A stretch of 23,646 bases of DNA from JBHENN01 sp046262015 (GCA_046262015.1 JBHENN010000021.1:1-23646), one strand, 5' to 3'. Shown: positions 9,377-16,780, counted from the stretch's first letter. Program-made: numbers and translations. Notes: generated by a model from the letters alone, not told the origin.

Positions 9377-9528
9377 CTACTCCTCCTTGTCGGCCTCTCG
9401 GGCCTCTCGCTCCTTCTTGCGCCGAAGCTCGGCCTTCTCCACCTCACGCTTGGGTCCCTGGAAGATTGCCCTGGCGGCTTTCTCGAAGCGCTCGAAGGGT
9501 GTCGGCTGGGGTGTCTCAGCCTTGCCAT
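9377..9528 (-). pseudogene. Small charged protein gene (about 50 aa), apparently shifted by one base near its start
   Basis: The frame ending at 9377 encodes a segment TPFERFEKAARAIFQGPKRE followed by a highly charged Lys/Glu/Arg tail, resembling short hypothetical proteins of actinobacteria that begin (P)FERF and continue with a P-K-x-E/R-V element. No ATG or GTG lies in that frame; only a TTG at 9574, upstream of a palindrome. An ATG at 9528 is one base out of frame. Adding one base after ATGGC (between 9524 and 9523) would give MAKAETPQPTPFERFEKAAR. A TACAAT box ends six bases before that ATG, so the ATG is probably the true start. Either a real frameshift or a sequencing/assembly error would explain this. 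Confidence 0.5.
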
Positions 9529-9533
9529 AACAG

Positions 9534-9565
9534 CATTGTAGGGGCGGTCTCCCACCCCTACAATG
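9534..9565. promoter_or_regulatory. Perfect palindrome (11-bp arms, 10-base loop) holding a promoter on each strand
   Basis: CATTGTAGGGG at 9534-9544 is the exact reverse complement of CCCCTACAATG at 9555-9565. Each strand therefore reads TTGTAG, 17 bases, TACAAT, a plausible -35/-10 pair. On the minus strand the start would fall at about 9528, the A of the small gene's ATG. On the plus strand it would fall near 9571, just before a strong hairpin. It also resembles dispersed palindromic repeats with GTAGGGG arms seen in some environmental bacteria. Confidence 0.5.
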
Positions 9566-9583
9566 GATACGCAAGGTTCACGG

Positions 9584-9619
9584 AGGCCAGGGATCGGAGG
9601 CGCACCCTCCCCCTGGCCT
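9584..9619. other. Strong stem-loop in the gap between the M23 peptidase and the small genes
   Basis: AGGCCAGGG (9584-9592) pairs with CCCTGGCCT (9611-9619). Inside, GGAGG (9596-9600) pairs with CCTCC (9606-9610), leaving a three-base bulge and a five-base loop. No T-run follows on either strand, so it is not a standard intrinsic terminator. It lies downstream of the M23 gene on the minus strand and just after the plus-strand start of the symmetric promoter. The rest of 9620-9838 shows no gene, only a 14-base palindrome GCGCCCGCGGGCGC at 9738-9751. Confidence 0.45.
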
Positions 9620-9838
9620 TCTGCCTAGGGCACCTTCATCCCGACCTGCGCCGACCGAGCGATGCCCGAAGCCGTGTCATATCTGCCCTCCATCCGAGGA
9701 AACCGATGACTTTTCCGTCGCCGGAGGCTTGAGGGAGGCGCCCGCGGGCGCGTGCAACCTTCCCGAGTGCTCCCCAAACTTCCTGAAACTCGGCCTCGTC
9801 CAGCAGCGCGATGTCGCTTTTCGGTTACCCGGAGGACG

Positions 9839-10954
9839 CTAGGGCAGGTAATCGAGCGGATCGCGCGGCGCGCCGTTGACCCGGACCTCGAAGTGCAGGT
9901 GGCTCCCGGTCGAGTTGCCGGTGGAGCCGCACGTCCCGATGATCGCTCCCTGGGTCAGGTCCTGACCGTTGGAGACGCCCAGCGAGTTGAGGTGCCCGTA
10001 CAGCGTCGAGAAGCCGCCGCCGTGGTCGATGATGATGGCGTTGCCGTAGCCGGAGTAGGACGAGGCCAGGATGACCCGTCCGGCCTTGGACGACACGAGC
10101 GGGTCGCCCGTGTTGCAGTCGATGTCGATCCCCTGGTGCATCCGTCCCCAGCGGTAGCCGTAGTACGACGTGATCCCCCCGTTGACCGGCCAGATGAAGC
10201 CCTGGTCGGAGGTCCCGAGGACGGCCACCGAATCGAGGGTCGAACGCTCCAGGATGACCTGCTCGATCCTCTGGGAAGCCGCAGCCAGGTCCCGCTCTTC
10301 CGCGTGCTTCTCGTCGAGCTGCGCCTCGAGCTTGCTGTAGGCCGCCTTCTGGCGCGCATACCGCTCCGCCAGCCCGTCCTTGAGCGCCTGCAGCTCATCG
10401 CGTGTTGCTTCGAGAGCGTTCTTCTTCGCCAGCAGGATCGCGTGGTCGACCTCGATCGTGGCCCGCAGGCGCACGAACCGAACCAGGGCGTCGGTGTTCT
10501 CCGATGCGGCGACCCCGAGCATCTCGGCCCGGGCGTCGAGCTCGGCGAGCGTCTTCGAGTCCAGCAGCGCGTCGAGGACGTCGGTGGCGCCGGACTTGTA
10601 GAGGGTCACGGCTTGCTCGGTCGCGACCTCGTGGACGCGGTCGACCTTGGCCTGGGTCGCGTCGATCCGGGCCTGCACCGTCCGCACCTCGGACTCGGCG
10701 CGGGCGATGTCCACCTCGAGGCTGGCCACCTCGTTCCGGAGCGAGATGATCTCGCGGTCGAGGCTCTTGATCTCCGAGCGCAGCGCCCCCGCCTGGCTCT
10801 CGTGGACCTCGATCCAGTTGCGGACGGCGCCCAGCTTGGCGTCGAGGCGGTGCTTGCGATCGTCGAGCCCGGCGGTGGAGGAGGCAGCGGGGATGAGGAG
10901 GGTCGCGAGAAGGGTCGCGGCGATCGCCGCGCGGCCGTGTCTTCTCGACTGCAA
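9839..10954 (-). CDS. Secreted coiled-coil M23 metallopeptidase (EnvC/NlpD-like)
   Basis: A 371-residue exported cell-wall hydrolase or hydrolase activator. The N-terminus (RRHGRAAIAATLLATLLIPA, then ASSTAG) is a signal peptide. Residues about 30-245 form a long coiled coil with heptad-like Leu, Ile and Val. The C-terminal M23 domain has the zinc ligands H273 and D277 (HQGID) and H352/H354 (HLHFEVRVNG), so it looks catalytically intact, unlike EnvC. It probably cuts peptidoglycan cross-links in cell division or wall remodelling. The start is a TTG at 10954, with AAGGAGAG (10962-10969) spaced suitably upstream; no other start fits the signal peptide. Confidence 0.92.
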   Translation of the reverse strand: MQSRRHGRAAIAATLLATLLIPAASSTAGLDDRKHRLDAKLGAVRNWIEVHESQAGALRSEIKSLDREIISLRNEVASLEVDIARAESEVRTVQARIDATQAKVDRVHEVATEQAVTLYKSGATDVLDALLDSKTLAELDARAEMLGVAASENTDALVRFVRLRATIEVDHAILLAKKNALEATRDELQALKDGLAERYARQKAAYSKLEAQLDEKHAEERDLAAASQRIEQVILERSTLDSVAVLGTSDQGFIWPVNGGITSYYGYRWGRMHQGIDIDCNTGDPLVSSKAGRVILASSYSGYGNAIIIDHGGGFSTLYGHLNSLGVSNGQDLTQGAIIGTCGSTGNSTGSHLHFEVRVNGAPRDPLDYLP

Positions 10955-11377
10955 GCTGTGGCTCTCCTTCGTCCGCCTTGTCTCACCGAGGTGAGCGGTC
11001 GGGCCTTGCGCGCCTATCCGTTCCTGCCCGGAGGGTGGGCCCGTCGCATACTCTCATATCGCCCACGGCGCGCCCCGGTTCGCTGCAGAGGTCTTCGACC
11101 CGGTGCCTGGGTAATCCTGCCTCCCGCGGTGGATCCCCCGGCGGTGACCCGGCCGGGGAACGCGAATAAATATCGCTCCAGGGGCTTGCCAGCGGCGCCC
11201 GGGACCTCTAGATTCCGTCCTGCACCCGTTGAGTTGGAGAACCGGCTTCGGCCGGGACAAAGGCTCGGCGGGTGCATTCGCGTGCACGGCGCTCCCGGCC
11301 CTCACGCCGGCCGCTCGGACGGCTATCCTTCGGATGAGGCCGAGCGCCTCCACGAGTCCGACACCTGGGGGTTCAGC
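10955..11377. other. Divergent intergenic region (about 420 bases) with a structured leader
   Basis: No gene is seen here. On the minus side it holds the leader of the M23 gene, including its Shine-Dalgarno. On the plus side it holds a promoter at 11186-11214 and a leader of about 155 bases. The first part of that leader can fold: GCACCCG (from about 11221) pairs with CGGGTGC about 40 bases on, enclosing a CCGGC-TTCG-GCCGG tetraloop hairpin. I could not match it to a known riboswitch. An AT-rich patch (AATAAATAT) lies near 11164. Confidence 0.4.
11186..11214 (+). promoter_or_regulatory. Sigma-70-type promoter upstream of the unknown two-domain gene
   Basis: TTGCCA at 11186-11191, then 17 bases, then TAGATT at 11209-11214. 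The expected start is about 11221, giving a leader of about 157 bases before the GTG at 11378. The leader begins with a stem that closes over a UUCG tetraloop hairpin. Confidence 0.5.
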
Positions 11378-12127
11378 GTGACGATGGGCGGTTCCGCCCT
11401 GGTCGACCTGGAGGCCGCGATCAAGGCGACCCCCGGCGTGCTGGGCTGCGTGATCCTCACCGACCCGGACGGGTCGCCCTCGGAGATCCAGGCGTTCACG
11501 CGGGTCGGGATCGACGGCGAAGAGATCCGCACGGCCATCCTGCAGCAGGCGGAGGTCAAGGGGGTCAGCGCTCACCTCGAGAACGTCTTCGTGTTCGAGC
11601 TCGAGGCCGAGTCCCACTTCGGCGACCGCGAGACGCTCGACCGCGCCGCCGAGCTGGCCGAGCAGGAGGCCCGGACCCGGGGCACCTCGGCTCCCCGAGC
11701 CGTAGCGGCGTCTGCGGGGGTCTCGGACCGCGACGACGCCCCGTCGGTGACCAGCCGCCCGCCCCTCCAGAAGGTCGCCCTGTCGTCGTCGACGTCCACG
11801 TCGGAGGCGCGGGTCGCTCTCGGCGGGGGCGACCGAGAGGTGGTCGGGCAGGCCTCAGGGGCCAAGACGACGCACGGCCTGGCGGTCCTGGCCGACGCCA
11901 CCCTCTCCGCGGTGAACCAGATGGTGGACGCCGGCTTCCGGCTCGCGGGGGCCTCCCTGGTGGATCTCGTGGGCCATCAGGTCGTCCTCGTGGTCGTGAA
12001 CGAGGACGGGGGGCCCGACATGGTCGGATCCGCCCTCGTGCGGGGCGGGCCGGTGACCGAGGCGGCGGTGCGAGCGACGCTGAACGCGGTCAACCGCCGG
12101 GTCGAGATGATCGCGGAGCGGCGCTGA
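11378..12127 (+). CDS. Two-domain protein of unknown function
   Basis: A 249-residue protein I do not recognise by name. The first domain (about residues 5-80) reads as alternating strands and helices, including GVLGCVILTDPDGSPSEIQA and EIRTAILQQAEVKGVS. A linker of about 70 residues, rich in Ala, Ser and Arg, follows. The second domain (about 165-245) includes ADATLSAVNQMVDAGFRLAG, then a strand QVVLVVVNEDGG, and AAVRATLNAVNRRVEMI. The second pattern recalls hypothetical proteins of actinobacteria and, more weakly, LeuA-type dimerisation folds; this is inference. There is no signal peptide or membrane segment. GTG 11378 was chosen over ATG 11384 for the GGGGGT upstream; either is possible. 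Confidence 0.75.
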   Translation: MTMGGSALVDLEAAIKATPGVLGCVILTDPDGSPSEIQAFTRVGIDGEEIRTAILQQAEVKGVSAHLENVFVFELEAESHFGDRETLDRAAELAEQEARTRGTSAPRAVAASAGVSDRDDAPSVTSRPPLQKVALSSSTSTSEARVALGGGDREVVGQASGAKTTHGLAVLADATLSAVNQMVDAGFRLAGASLVDLVGHQVVLVVVNEDGGPDMVGSALVRGGPVTEAAVRATLNAVNRRVEMIAERR

Positions 12128-12149
12128 GACCGCACCCGCCCGCGTACGC

Positions 12150-12188
12150 TATCCTCGGAGTGTCATAGGAGTGCCACCGGAGTGTGGC
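12150..12188 (+). repeat. Three tandem 11-bp repeats with GGAGTG core, overlapping the likely sat promoter
   Basis: Three adjacent units of exactly 11 bases occupy 12156-12166 (CGGAGTGTCAT), 12167-12177 (AGGAGTGCCAC) and 12178-12188 (CGGAGTGTGGC), all containing GGAGTG. A TATCCT -10-like box lies immediately before, at 12150-12155, so transcription would start inside the first unit. The one-helical-turn spacing is what an operator for a repeating or oligomeric regulator would show. The ATP sulfurylase ATG is 35 bases downstream. Confidence 0.55.
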
Positions 12189-12223
12189 GCCCCGACCCGC
12201 GCTACACACCTGGAGGCTTACCC

Positions 12224-13405
12224 ATGCCCAGCACGCTGAAGGACGTCCCCGGAACGGCCCCCCACGGGGGCGCACTCGAGCTCCGAGCCGCATCCGACGA
12301 GGAGCGGGGCGACCTCGCCCGCGAGGCCGGCGGCCTGCCCCGCATCGAGGCCACGGCGCGCCGGGTGCTCTCCGACCTCGAGCTGCTCGCGGTCGGGGCG
12401 GTGTCGCCGAACCGGGGCTTCATGGGCGAGGCCGATTACACCTCGGTCGTTCAGGAGATGCGCTTGGCCAACGGGCTCCCATGGAGCTTGCCGATCACGC
12501 TGTCGGCGACCGAGGAGGAAGCCGCAGCGCTCACGCCCGGCGGGCGCGCCGCGATCGTCCACGAAGGATCGATCGTCGCCGTGATCGACGTCGAGGACGT
12601 CTACGGCTACGACCCGGAGCGCGAGGCCGAGCTCACCTATCGCACCACCGACCGTGACCACCCCGGGGTTGGCTACCTCTTCTCGCAGGGCCCGCGTTAC
12701 GTCGGAGGCGAGGTGACCGTGCTCGAGAACCCGTTCGCCCACGAGTTCTCCTCGCATCGGAGGACGCCGCTCGAGCTGCGCGAGCAGATCGCACAGCACG
12801 GGTGGAAGACGGTGGTCGCGTTCCAGACGCGGAACCCGATCCACCGCGCGCACGAATACCTCACGAAGTGCGCGCTCGAGATCGTGGACGGGCTCGTCAT
12901 CCCCCCGCTCGTCGGCGGCACCAAGGGAGACGACATCCCCGCCGAGGTCCGGATGCAGTGCTACGAGGTCCTGATGGAGAACTACTACCCGAACGACCGG
13001 GTGGTCCTCTCGGTATTCCCCGCGGCTATGCGCTACGCAGGCCCGCGCGAGGCGATCTGGCACGCGCTGCTTCGCAAGAACTACGGGATGACTCACTTCA
13101 TCGTGGGCCGCGACCATGCGGGAGTGGGCAGCTACTACGGCAGCTACGACGCGCAGCAGATCTTCGACGAGTTCGAGCCTGGTGAGCTCGGGATCTCGAT
13201 ACTCAAGTTCGAGCACTCGTTCTTCTGCCGCAAGTGCGATGCCATGGGGTCGGACAAGACCTGTCCCCACGGCAAGGACGACCGGGTCTTCCTGTCGGGA
13301 ACGCAGGTGAGGGAGATGCTGGCCAACGGCGAGGAGCCACCGCGCGAGTTCTCCCGACCCGAGGTGGCGCGCATCCTCATCGAGGCCGAGCGCGGCAAGT
13401 CTTAG
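12224..13405 (+). CDS. sat: Sulfate adenylyltransferase (ATP sulfurylase, homo-oligomeric type)
   Basis: This enzyme forms adenosine 5'-phosphosulfate (APS) and pyrophosphate from ATP and sulfate. It is the single-chain type, 393 residues, not the CysDN type. The nucleotide-binding motif QTRNPIHRAH is at residues 201-210 and GRDHAGVG at 295-302. A zinc-site pattern C335-x2-C338 with C347 and H349 (CRKCDAMGSDKTCPHG) is present, as in bacterial and archaeal homologues. There is no fused APS kinase domain; a separate cysC lies two genes on. GGAGG at 12212-12216 fixes the ATG at 12224. It is the first gene of the sulfate-activation cluster, ten bases before the phosphodiesterase. Confidence 0.96.
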   Translation: MPSTLKDVPGTAPHGGALELRAASDEERGDLAREAGGLPRIEATARRVLSDLELLAVGAVSPNRGFMGEADYTSVVQEMRLANGLPWSLPITLSATEEEAAALTPGGRAAIVHEGSIVAVIDVEDVYGYDPEREAELTYRTTDRDHPGVGYLFSQGPRYVGGEVTVLENPFAHEFSSHRRTPLELREQIAQHGWKTVVAFQTRNPIHRAHEYLTKCALEIVDGLVIPPLVGGTKGDDIPAEVRMQCYEVLMENYYPNDRVVLSVFPAAMRYAGPREAIWHALLRKNYGMTHFIVGRDHAGVGSYYGSYDAQQIFDEFEPGELGISILKFEHSFFCRKCDAMGSDKTCPHGKDDRVFLSGTQVREMLANGEEPPREFSRPEVARILIEAERGKS

Positions 13406-13415
13406 GAGGACGACG

Positions 13416-14873
13416 ATGGGCCTACTGGACAAGATCAAGAAGAAGCCGGAGTCGAGCGCCGCAGAGGGTCGCGGCCGGTCGGCCGGACCCCGCGTGATGG
13501 TCATAGGCCTGGACTGTGCTCCGCCGGAGCACGTCTTCGAGGAGTACGCGGACGACGTGCCCAACCTCACCAAGCTCAAGGAGAACGGGGTCTGGGGTCC
13601 GCTGGAATCGATCGTGCCTCCGATCACCGTCCCCGCATGGATGTGCATGATGACCTCCAAGGACCCCGGGACTCTGGGGATCTACGGCTTCCGCAACCGG
13701 AAGGACCACACCTACGACGGGCTCGCGTTCGCGACGTCGTGGGCGATCAAGGAGCCGACGGTGTGGGACATGCTCTCGGAAGCCGGCAAGGACAACATCG
13801 TCATGTCGGTGCCGCCCTCGTACCCGCCGAAACAGCTGAGGGGGATCCAGATCGGTTGCTTCCTCACGCCGAGCAACGACGCCGACTACACCTTCCCCAA
13901 GGAGCTCAAAGCGGAGCTGGAGGCCAACGTCGGCGACTACGTGTTCGACATCCGCAACTTCCGGACGGACGACACGCAGTACATCATCGATGAGGCGTAC
14001 AAGATGACCGAGCAGCGATTCAAGACCGCCGAGTACCTGCTCTCGAACAAACCGTGGGACTTCTTCGCGATGACCGAGATGGGCCCGGACCGGCTCAACC
14101 ACGGCATCTGGAGCTTCATCGACCCGGGCCACCCGCGCTACCAGCCCGGCAACCCCTACAAGGAAGCCCTGCGCGACTACTACCGTTACCTCGACGGCAA
14201 GATCGGCGAGCTACTCGACAACCATGCAGACGACGGGACCACGGTCCTGGTCGTCTCCGACCACGGCGCCAAGGCCATGGTGGGAGGCGTCTGCTTCAAC
14301 GAGTGGCTGAGGGACGAGGGCTACCTCGTGTTCGACGGCGACGCCCCGACCGACGTCACCCCCGTCAACGACCTGACGATCGACTGGTCGAAGACGACGG
14401 CGTGGGGCGACGGCGGTTACTACGGGCGGCTCTTTCTCAACGTCGCCGGCCGGGAGCCGGACGGTGTGATCCCCGCGGCCGACTACGAGCGCGTGCGCGA
14501 CGAGCTTGCCGCCAAGATCGAGGCGATGGTCGACCACGAGGGCAACCCCATGGGGAACAAGGCGCTGAAGCCAGAGGACATCTACGAGGTCCAGAACGGC
14601 GTCGCGCCAGACCTGATCGTGATCTTCGGCGAGCTCCGCTGGCGCTCGGTGGGCTCTCTCGGTCACGGCGCCTGGTACACCTTCGAGAACGACACCGGTC
14701 CGGACGAGGCCAACCACGCCGAGTACGGCATCTTCATCATGCACAACGCGCCGGGCCAGCAGCCGGGGCGCCGGGACGGGCTGCACCTGTGGGACGTGCA
14801 CTGCACGATCCTCGATCTGTTCGGGATGGAGCCGGCGAGCGGCGCGCTCGGCAAGAGCGCGCTCGATAACTGA
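13416..14873 (+). CDS. Alkaline-phosphatase-superfamily type I phosphodiesterase
   Basis: A 485-residue protein of the AlkP superfamily, nearest in pattern to type I phosphodiesterase/nucleotide pyrophosphatases. Metal and catalytic residues are visible: D33 (IGLDCAPPEH), nucleophile T71 (PPITVPAW), D225 and H229 (GPDRLNHGIW), D282 and H283 (VVSDHGA), and the later NHAEYGIFIM. A Thr nucleophile argues for a phosphodiesterase rather than a sulfatase, which would need Cys or Ser in C/S-x-P-x-R. No signal peptide, so cytoplasmic. It sits ten bases after sat and ten bases before cysC, each with an AGGAGG-type site. Its substrate is unknown; APS, PAPS or a related nucleotide is suggested by context only. 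Confidence 0.88.
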   Translation: MGLLDKIKKKPESSAAEGRGRSAGPRVMVIGLDCAPPEHVFEEYADDVPNLTKLKENGVWGPLESIVPPITVPAWMCMMTSKDPGTLGIYGFRNRKDHTYDGLAFATSWAIKEPTVWDMLSEAGKDNIVMSVPPSYPPKQLRGIQIGCFLTPSNDADYTFPKELKAELEANVGDYVFDIRNFRTDDTQYIIDEAYKMTEQRFKTAEYLLSNKPWDFFAMTEMGPDRLNHGIWSFIDPGHPRYQPGNPYKEALRDYYRYLDGKIGELLDNHADDGTTVLVVSDHGAKAMVGGVCFNEWLRDEGYLVFDGDAPTDVTPVNDLTIDWSKTTAWGDGGYYGRLFLNVAGREPDGVIPAADYERVRDELAAKIEAMVDHEGNPMGNKALKPEDIYEVQNGVAPDLIVIFGELRWRSVGSLGHGAWYTFENDTGPDEANHAEYGIFIMHNAPGQQPGRRDGLHLWDVHCTILDLFGMEPASGALGKSALDN

Positions 14874-14883
14874 GGAGGGAACG

Positions 14884-15429
14884 ATGAAGCAAGCAAACCG
14901 CGACCGCGGTGTAGTCATCTGGTTCACGGGGCTGTCCGGCTCGGGGAAGACGACCATCGCGCACGTCGTGGAGGAGAAGCTGCTCGAGGCCGGCGTCCAG
15001 GTCGAGATACTCGACGGCGACGTGGTGCGGGAGAACCTGTCCAAGGGTCTCGGGTTCTCCAAGGAGGACCGTGACACCAACATCCGTCGGATCGCGTTCG
15101 TGGCGCACCTGTTGCAGCGCAACGGGACGTTCGTGATCACGGCCGCGATCTCGCCCTACCGTGCGATCCGCGACGAGGCGCGCGCCATGATCAAGGACTT
15201 CGTCGAGGTCTTCGCCGACGCCCCGCTCGAGGTGTGCGAGAGCCGCGACGTCAAGGGGCTGTACGCCAAGGCGCGCGCCGGCGAGATCAAGGGTTTCACG
15301 GGCATCGACGACCCCTACGAAGCGCCGGAGAACGCCGAGGTCGTGTGCGCCACCGGCACCGAGTCCGTCGAAGAGTCGTCGCAGAAGGTGATCGACAAGC
15401 TCGTGGAGCTGAAGTACCTCGAGGCCTGA
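14884..15429 (+). CDS. cysC: Adenylylsulfate kinase (APS kinase)
   Basis: This enzyme phosphorylates APS at the 3' position to give PAPS, the universal sulfate donor. It is a 181-residue stand-alone kinase. The P-loop GLSGSGKTT is at residues 16-24, DGDVVRENL follows, then FSKEDRDTNIRRIAFVA, AISPYRAIRDEAR and KGLYAKARAGEIKGFTGIDDPYEAP, which form the APS site and lid. GGAGGG at 14874-14879 precedes the ATG. Together with sat it completes PAPS synthesis within this cluster. Confidence 0.96.
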   Translation: MKQANRDRGVVIWFTGLSGSGKTTIAHVVEEKLLEAGVQVEILDGDVVRENLSKGLGFSKEDRDTNIRRIAFVAHLLQRNGTFVITAAISPYRAIRDEARAMIKDFVEVFADAPLEVCESRDVKGLYAKARAGEIKGFTGIDDPYEAPENAEVVCATGTESVEESSQKVIDKLVELKYLEA

Positions 15430-15473
15430 CGTCACGGTCGCGCATGCTTGACCCGGGTGACGGGAGGAGACGC

Positions 15474-16358
15474 GTGATCGATCTGCACTGTCATACGACC
15501 GTCTCGGACGGCGGCGATTCTCCGACGGAGCTCGTCGAGAACGCGGCTGCCGCCGGACTTAGCGCGATCGCGGTCACCGACCACGACAACGACGCCGGCT
15601 GCGACGAGGCCGTTGCGGCGGGCGGTCGCCTCGGTGTCGAGGTCGTCCGGGGCGTCGAGATCTCGTGCGACGTCGACAGCCTCGACGAGCGCAGCCTGCT
15701 GCCTCGCGCGCGCCCGACGATGCACCTCCTCGGCTACTTCATCCCGGACCGCCCCAACCCGTTGACCGGCGCGCTCGCCGAGATGCAGCGGATCCGCGCC
15801 AACCGCAACGAGGTGATGGTCGAGCGACTCAACGACCTCGGGGTCCCGGTGAGCTTCGAGGAGGTCGAAGCCGAGGCAGGCGGACCCGGCGCGCAGATCG
15901 GCCGGCCACACTTCGCCGCCGTGCTGGTTCGCCACCGGGTAGTGCCCGACTACCAGTCGGCGTTCGACGACTACCTCGCCAAGGGCAAGAAGGCGTACGT
16001 ATCTCGCAAGCTCTACCGTCCGGAAGATGCGATCGAGCTGATGCTGTCCGCGGGTGTGGTGCCGGTCCTGGCGCATCCGTTCACGCTCCACCTCGACCTG
16101 GGCGACCTCGCGCGCTTCGTCGACGACCTCGTCGCAGCCGGGTTACGGGGCATCGAGGGCTATCACGGCGACCTGTCCTACGAGGACCAGTCGCCCTTCC
16201 GCCAGATCGCCACGGAGAAGGGGCTCATCGCATCGGGAGGCAGCGACTATCACGGCCGGATGCGACCGGGGCGGCTGCTCGGCGGGGGCGCGCACGGGGT
16301 CGTGGTCCCCGACGACGTGCTGGAGCTCCTCCGAAGCGCGGCCGCCGAGGTCGCCTGA
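15474..16358 (+). CDS. PHP-domain phosphoesterase, probable 3',5'-nucleoside bisphosphate (PAP) phosphatase
   Basis: A 294-residue PHP-family metal-dependent phosphoesterase. Metal ligands are seen as H5 and H7 (IDLHCHTTVSDG), VTDHDN, GVEIS, H201 (VLAHPF), and D258 and H260 (GSDYHG). Characterised relatives (the YciV/TrpH type) hydrolyse 3',5'-bisphosphonucleotides such as pAp to AMP. An insert of about 110 residues between the PHP halves fits that subgroup. Its place next to sat and cysC supports removal of PAP, the by-product of PAPS use. GTG 15474 was chosen because GGGAGGAG lies just upstream; an ATG at 15444 lies ahead of that site. Its stop overlaps the next ATG by one base. Confidence 0.85.
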   Translation: MIDLHCHTTVSDGGDSPTELVENAAAAGLSAIAVTDHDNDAGCDEAVAAGGRLGVEVVRGVEISCDVDSLDERSLLPRARPTMHLLGYFIPDRPNPLTGALAEMQRIRANRNEVMVERLNDLGVPVSFEEVEAEAGGPGAQIGRPHFAAVLVRHRVVPDYQSAFDDYLAKGKKAYVSRKLYRPEDAIELMLSAGVVPVLAHPFTLHLDLGDLARFVDDLVAAGLRGIEGYHGDLSYEDQSPFRQIATEKGLIASGGSDYHGRMRPGRLLGGGAHGVVVPDDVLELLRSAAAEVA

Positions 16359-16780
16359 TGTTCGTGACCCGGGCCACGCGCCACGACCGGGACGACATCG
16401 TGGACCTGCTAGAGAGCAACGGCTGGGGAGATGCCGACGTGGGGCGAGGGACGTTCTTCATCGCGCGTGACGGCACGGTGGTCGGTGCGGTGCAGGTGGT
16501 CGAGGTGGAGCCGCAGACGCTGGTCTTCGACAACGTCCTCGTGTGCGACGGGCGTCGTGGGCAGGGCATCGGAGGGCGGGTGGTCCAGGCGGCGCTGAAC
16601 AGTCGCGGCGGCACCGTCTATCTCTGCTGCCACGCGGAGCGGCTCGGGTTCTACGAGCGCCTCGGCTTCCGGAAGGTCGCCGTGGACGACGCGCCTCTGT
16701 CGGTGCGCGGCTACTGGGAGGAGGTCGGCGACCACCCGACCGAGCGGGGCCACGTGCACCACTTCCTGGCCGCCCGCTGA
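16358..16780 (+). CDS. GNAT-family N-acetyltransferase
   Basis: A 140-residue single-domain GNAT protein. The acetyl-CoA loop RRGQGIGGRVVQAAL follows the strand LVFDNVLVCDG, and ERLGFYERLGFRKVAVDD is the usual C-terminal signature. The ATG shares one base with the PHP gene stop (TGATG), so translation is likely coupled and it belongs to the sulfate-activation operon. The substrate cannot be told; a small molecule or amino group acetylated alongside sulfation is only a guess. Confidence 0.88.
   Translation: MFVTRATRHDRDDIVDLLESNGWGDADVGRGTFFIARDGTVVGAVQVVEVEPQTLVFDNVLVCDGRRGQGIGGRVVQAALNSRGGTVYLCCHAERLGFYERLGFRKVAVDDAPLSVRGYWEEVGDHPTERGHVHHFLAAR

Noticed and set aside
10970..11200. Possible ydaO-type (c-di-AMP) or cobalamin riboswitch before the M23 peptidase, minus strand
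   Set aside because: Cell-wall peptidases in actinobacteria are often controlled by c-di-AMP, and GC-rich stems and a GGGGGA-CCA-like string occur, but the conserved CAGCTAACC and the cobalamin GCCACTG boxes are absent.
11221..11275. SAH, glycine or c-di-GMP riboswitch in the leader of the two-domain gene
   Set aside because: Single fragments (AGGCTCGG, GGGACAAAGGC) look similar, but the other required conserved strings are missing, so no known class is claimed.
9752..11377. Plus-strand open frame leading without a stop into the two-domain gene
   Set aside because: Most of it is antisense to the M23 peptidase, and a promoter and leader lie at 11186-11377, so the real start is at 11378.
13416..14873. 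AlkP-superfamily protein as a sulfatase
   Set aside because: The sulfatase C/S-x-P-x-R motif is absent and the nucleophile position is Thr71 in PPITVPAW, which fits phosphodiesterases.
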